Assembly (NCBI GenBank): GCA_022769085.1
Contig: JALEKO010000012.1
Location: 1-64,000 of the forward strand
DNA: 64,000 bases
Origin: Peptoniphilaceae bacterium
GTDB taxonomy: Bacteria > Bacillota > Clostridia > Tissierellales > Peptoniphilaceae
Direction of reading: 5' to 3'
The notes below the pieces were generated by a model that made no database searches, was not told the origin of the DNA, and saw nothing but the letters and a program-made list of their open reading frames with translations. Both the position numbers and the translations under genes were made by a program. Positions 62,356-64,000 of the stretch are shown one piece after another. Numbering within the stretch: position 1 is the first letter of the stretch; the number at the start of each line of letters is the position of its first letter.

Positions 62356-64000
62356 ATGAAAAAACACAATTTAATACATTATTTAAAATTGTATTTCAAA
62401 AGAATACTTCAAGGGTTTACTTTTGGTGCATCTAGTGGTGAGGAAATTAATTTAAATAATGAAGAGGTTATTGAAAAAGAAGAAGCCATTGAGTCTCCAG
62501 GAAAAGTTGCATTAAAAAATTTCTTTAGCAATCCTTTGGGTGTAATAGGTCTTGTTTTGTTTTTGTCTATAATTATAACTATTTTTATAGGATCAAGATT
62601 ATTTAAATTTGATAGCAATTATTCTCAAGGAACTATGAAAAATATTTCACCTGGATATGGTTATATGAATTATCCAAAAGCACTTAAAGATGAAGGCGTA
62701 TCTGAAATTTCTGTCGGAATTACATACTCTATAGGTCTTTCAAATGAAGGGAATTTATATCTATGGGGAAAAAATACCGAAGATGATATTTTGGATATAC
62801 CAAAAGATATACAAGAAAAAATAAAAGATAAGAAAATTTCTCATGTTGCATCTGGTGATAGACATGTAATTATTACAACAGAAGATAATGAATTTTATGG
62901 CTGGGGTGATAAAGCATTCCAACAGACATCTTTAACTGGTGACAAACAACAAATAATAAAAAATGAAAAAGTAAAAAAACTTGGTGCTGGAACACAGTAT
63001 TCTGTAATTTTAACAGAAAAGGGAAATCTTATCATTTGGGGTTCTACTTTAAATACAAAATTAAATATGATACCAAAAGAAATTGAAGGTAAAGTAGTAG
63101 ATTTTGTAGCATCAAATACAAATGTAATAGTAGTTCTTGATGATGGTTCAATTAGACTGTTAGGTGCAAGAGGAACTGAACTAGACACACAAATGCCAAG
63201 TGAACTTAAAGATGGTTCTATAAAAGTTAAAAAAGTAGCCATGACTCAGACATCTGCAATAGCATTAGATGAAAATGGAAAAATATATACATGGGGTCCA
63301 AAAAGAGAAGCTCTTACAGGAGAAAGTGTGCCTGAAATAAATTCAAAAATTGTTGATGTTGCAGGTGGAAATAGCCATTTTGTTGTAGTAGATGAAAATG
63401 GAAAACTTTATGCTTGGGGAAAAGATAAATATAAAGAAACTAACACACCAAAGAGTGATGCAAAATACGAAAAAGTCTTTGCAGGATACTATAACAACTA
63501 TGCAATAGAAAAAGAAGGAGAAATTGATACTTGGGGATTAAACGGATTTTTATTTGGCTCTGATGAACAAGGACGTGATTTATTTACTAGACTTGTTTAC
63601 GGTGGACAAATGACTATGATAATCTCTTTGGTTTCAACTTTACTTAGCATAGTTTTAGGTGTTGTAATAGGAATGATATCAGGTTTTTCAGGTGGAAAAA
63701 TTGATAATCTTCTTATGAGATTTTCTGAAATTATAGCATCTTTCCCATTTTATCCTCTTATAATAACTCTTTCAGGGTTACTTCCTGTAAATGTAAGCCA
63801 AAATACAAGGCTTATGATGATAATGGTTATTTTGGGAGTTTTAGGATGGACTGGAATAGCAAGACTTGTAAGAGGTCAAATATTAGCTGAAAGAGAAAGA
63901 GATTATGTAACGGCAGCACGTGCTTTGGGAATTTCTACAAATTCAATACTTAAAAATCACATTTTCCCAAGTGTGCTTTCACTTGTAATAGTTGAAGCAA
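62356..64000 (+). CDS. OppC-like permease with inserted seven-unit RCC1/BLIP-II-type beta-propeller (partial, runs off the window)
   Basis: About 548 residues are in the window. After a charged cytoplasmic N-terminus comes a first helix (about 62-82). Residues ~106-395 (62671-63540) then form seven repeats of about 40 residues, each with a P...V..V..G lead, a short strand and a G.LY.WG-like end (NLYLWG, EFYGWG, NLIIWG, SIRLLG, KIYTWG, KLYAWG, EIDTWG). The chain then resumes the OppC loop motif FGSDEQGRDLFTRLVYGG and the remaining helices with the coupling motif TAARALGISTNSILKNH. The insert faces outward. Function is unknown; the permease role is clear. Confidence 0.92.
   Translation, partial: MKKHNLIHYLKLYFKRILQGFTFGASSGEEINLNNEEVIEKEEAIESPGKVALKNFFSNPLGVIGLVLFLSIIITIFIGSRLFKFDSNYSQGTMKNISPGYGYMNYPKALKDEGVSEISVGITYSIGLSNEGNLYLWGKNTEDDILDIPKDIQEKIKDKKISHVASGDRHVIITTEDNEFYGWGDKAFQQTSLTGDKQQIIKNEKVKKLGAGTQYSVILTEKGNLIIWGSTLNTKLNMIPKEIEGKVVDFVASNTNVIVVLDDGSIRLLGARGTELDTQMPSELKDGSIKVKKVAMTQTSAIALDENGKIYTWGPKREALTGESVPEINSKIVDVAGGNSHFVVVDENGKLYAWGKDKYKETNTPKSDAKYEKVFAGYYNNYAIEKEGEIDTWGLNGFLFGSDEQGRDLFTRLVYGGQMTMIISLVSTLLSIVLGVVIGMISGFSGGKIDNLLMRFSEIIASFPFYPLIITLSGLLPVNVSQNTRLMMIMVILGVLGWTGIARLVRGQILAERERDYVTAARALGISTNSILKNHIFPSVLSLVIVEA

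Overview
The window comes from a very AT-rich, low-GC anaerobic Firmicute. I would guess a Tissierellia/Peptoniphilaceae-type organism, but only weakly. The evidence is the base composition, Gram-positive lipoprotein signals, strong AGGAGG-type ribosome sites, anaerobic sulfite reductase, and the dnaA-dnaN-yaaA-recF-gyrB-gyrA and rpmH-rnpA-yidD-yidC-jag-mnmE-mnmG-rsmG-parA-parB gene orders. The window spans the chromosome origin. oriC lies at about 31.7-32.3 kb. Nearly all genes to its left are on the minus strand and nearly all to its right on the plus strand, so transcription runs away from the origin on both arms.

Left arm, read outward from the origin. The dnaA-to-gyrA replication operon continues, with about 1 nt between genes, into an rsbV/rsbW/sigma-factor partner-switching module whose anti-sigma protein is short and lacks the usual ATP-binding boxes. 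Next come DUF969-DUF979-pcp (pyroglutamyl peptide use), nrdA with two NrdR boxes over its promoter, small hypotheticals, an AGCS amino-acid symporter, a one-cysteine peroxiredoxin, and an M20 amidohydrolase paired with a membrane protein. A complete sialic-acid uptake and breakdown operon follows: nanE, a peptide-type ABC transporter, nanA, an esterase, an RpiR regulator and nanK. The arm ends with the 5' end of a 16S rRNA gene driven by three tandem promoters.

Right arm. The rpmH to rsmG housekeeping run is followed by a PncC-like protein, parA, parB and pta. Four parS or near-parS sites lie at 38.8, 39.2, 51.6 and 55.5 kb. A DUF1538 membrane gene with a damaged 5' end is followed by thioredoxin and a thioredoxin-reductase-like flavoprotein that lacks NADPH motifs. 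The asrABC sulfite reductase operon has Fur/PerR-like dyads upstream and ends with a diiron ferritin-like gene. It is followed at once by a full glutamate-to-siroheme pathway (hemA, precorrin-2 dehydrogenase, hemC, cobA-hemD fusion, hemB, hemL). That pathway makes the siroheme AsrC needs, so sulfite reduction and its cofactor form one block. After a Gfo/Idh/MocA oxidoreductase comes nrdB, separated from nrdA by almost 39 kb across the origin.

The window ends in a second peptide ABC transporter (oppA, oppB, oppC). Its OppC-like permease, cut by the window end, carries a complete seven-unit RCC1/BLIP-II-type beta-propeller inserted in the extracellular loop after its first membrane helix. This is the most unusual object in the window. 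No tRNA, CRISPR array, insertion sequence or prophage was seen.
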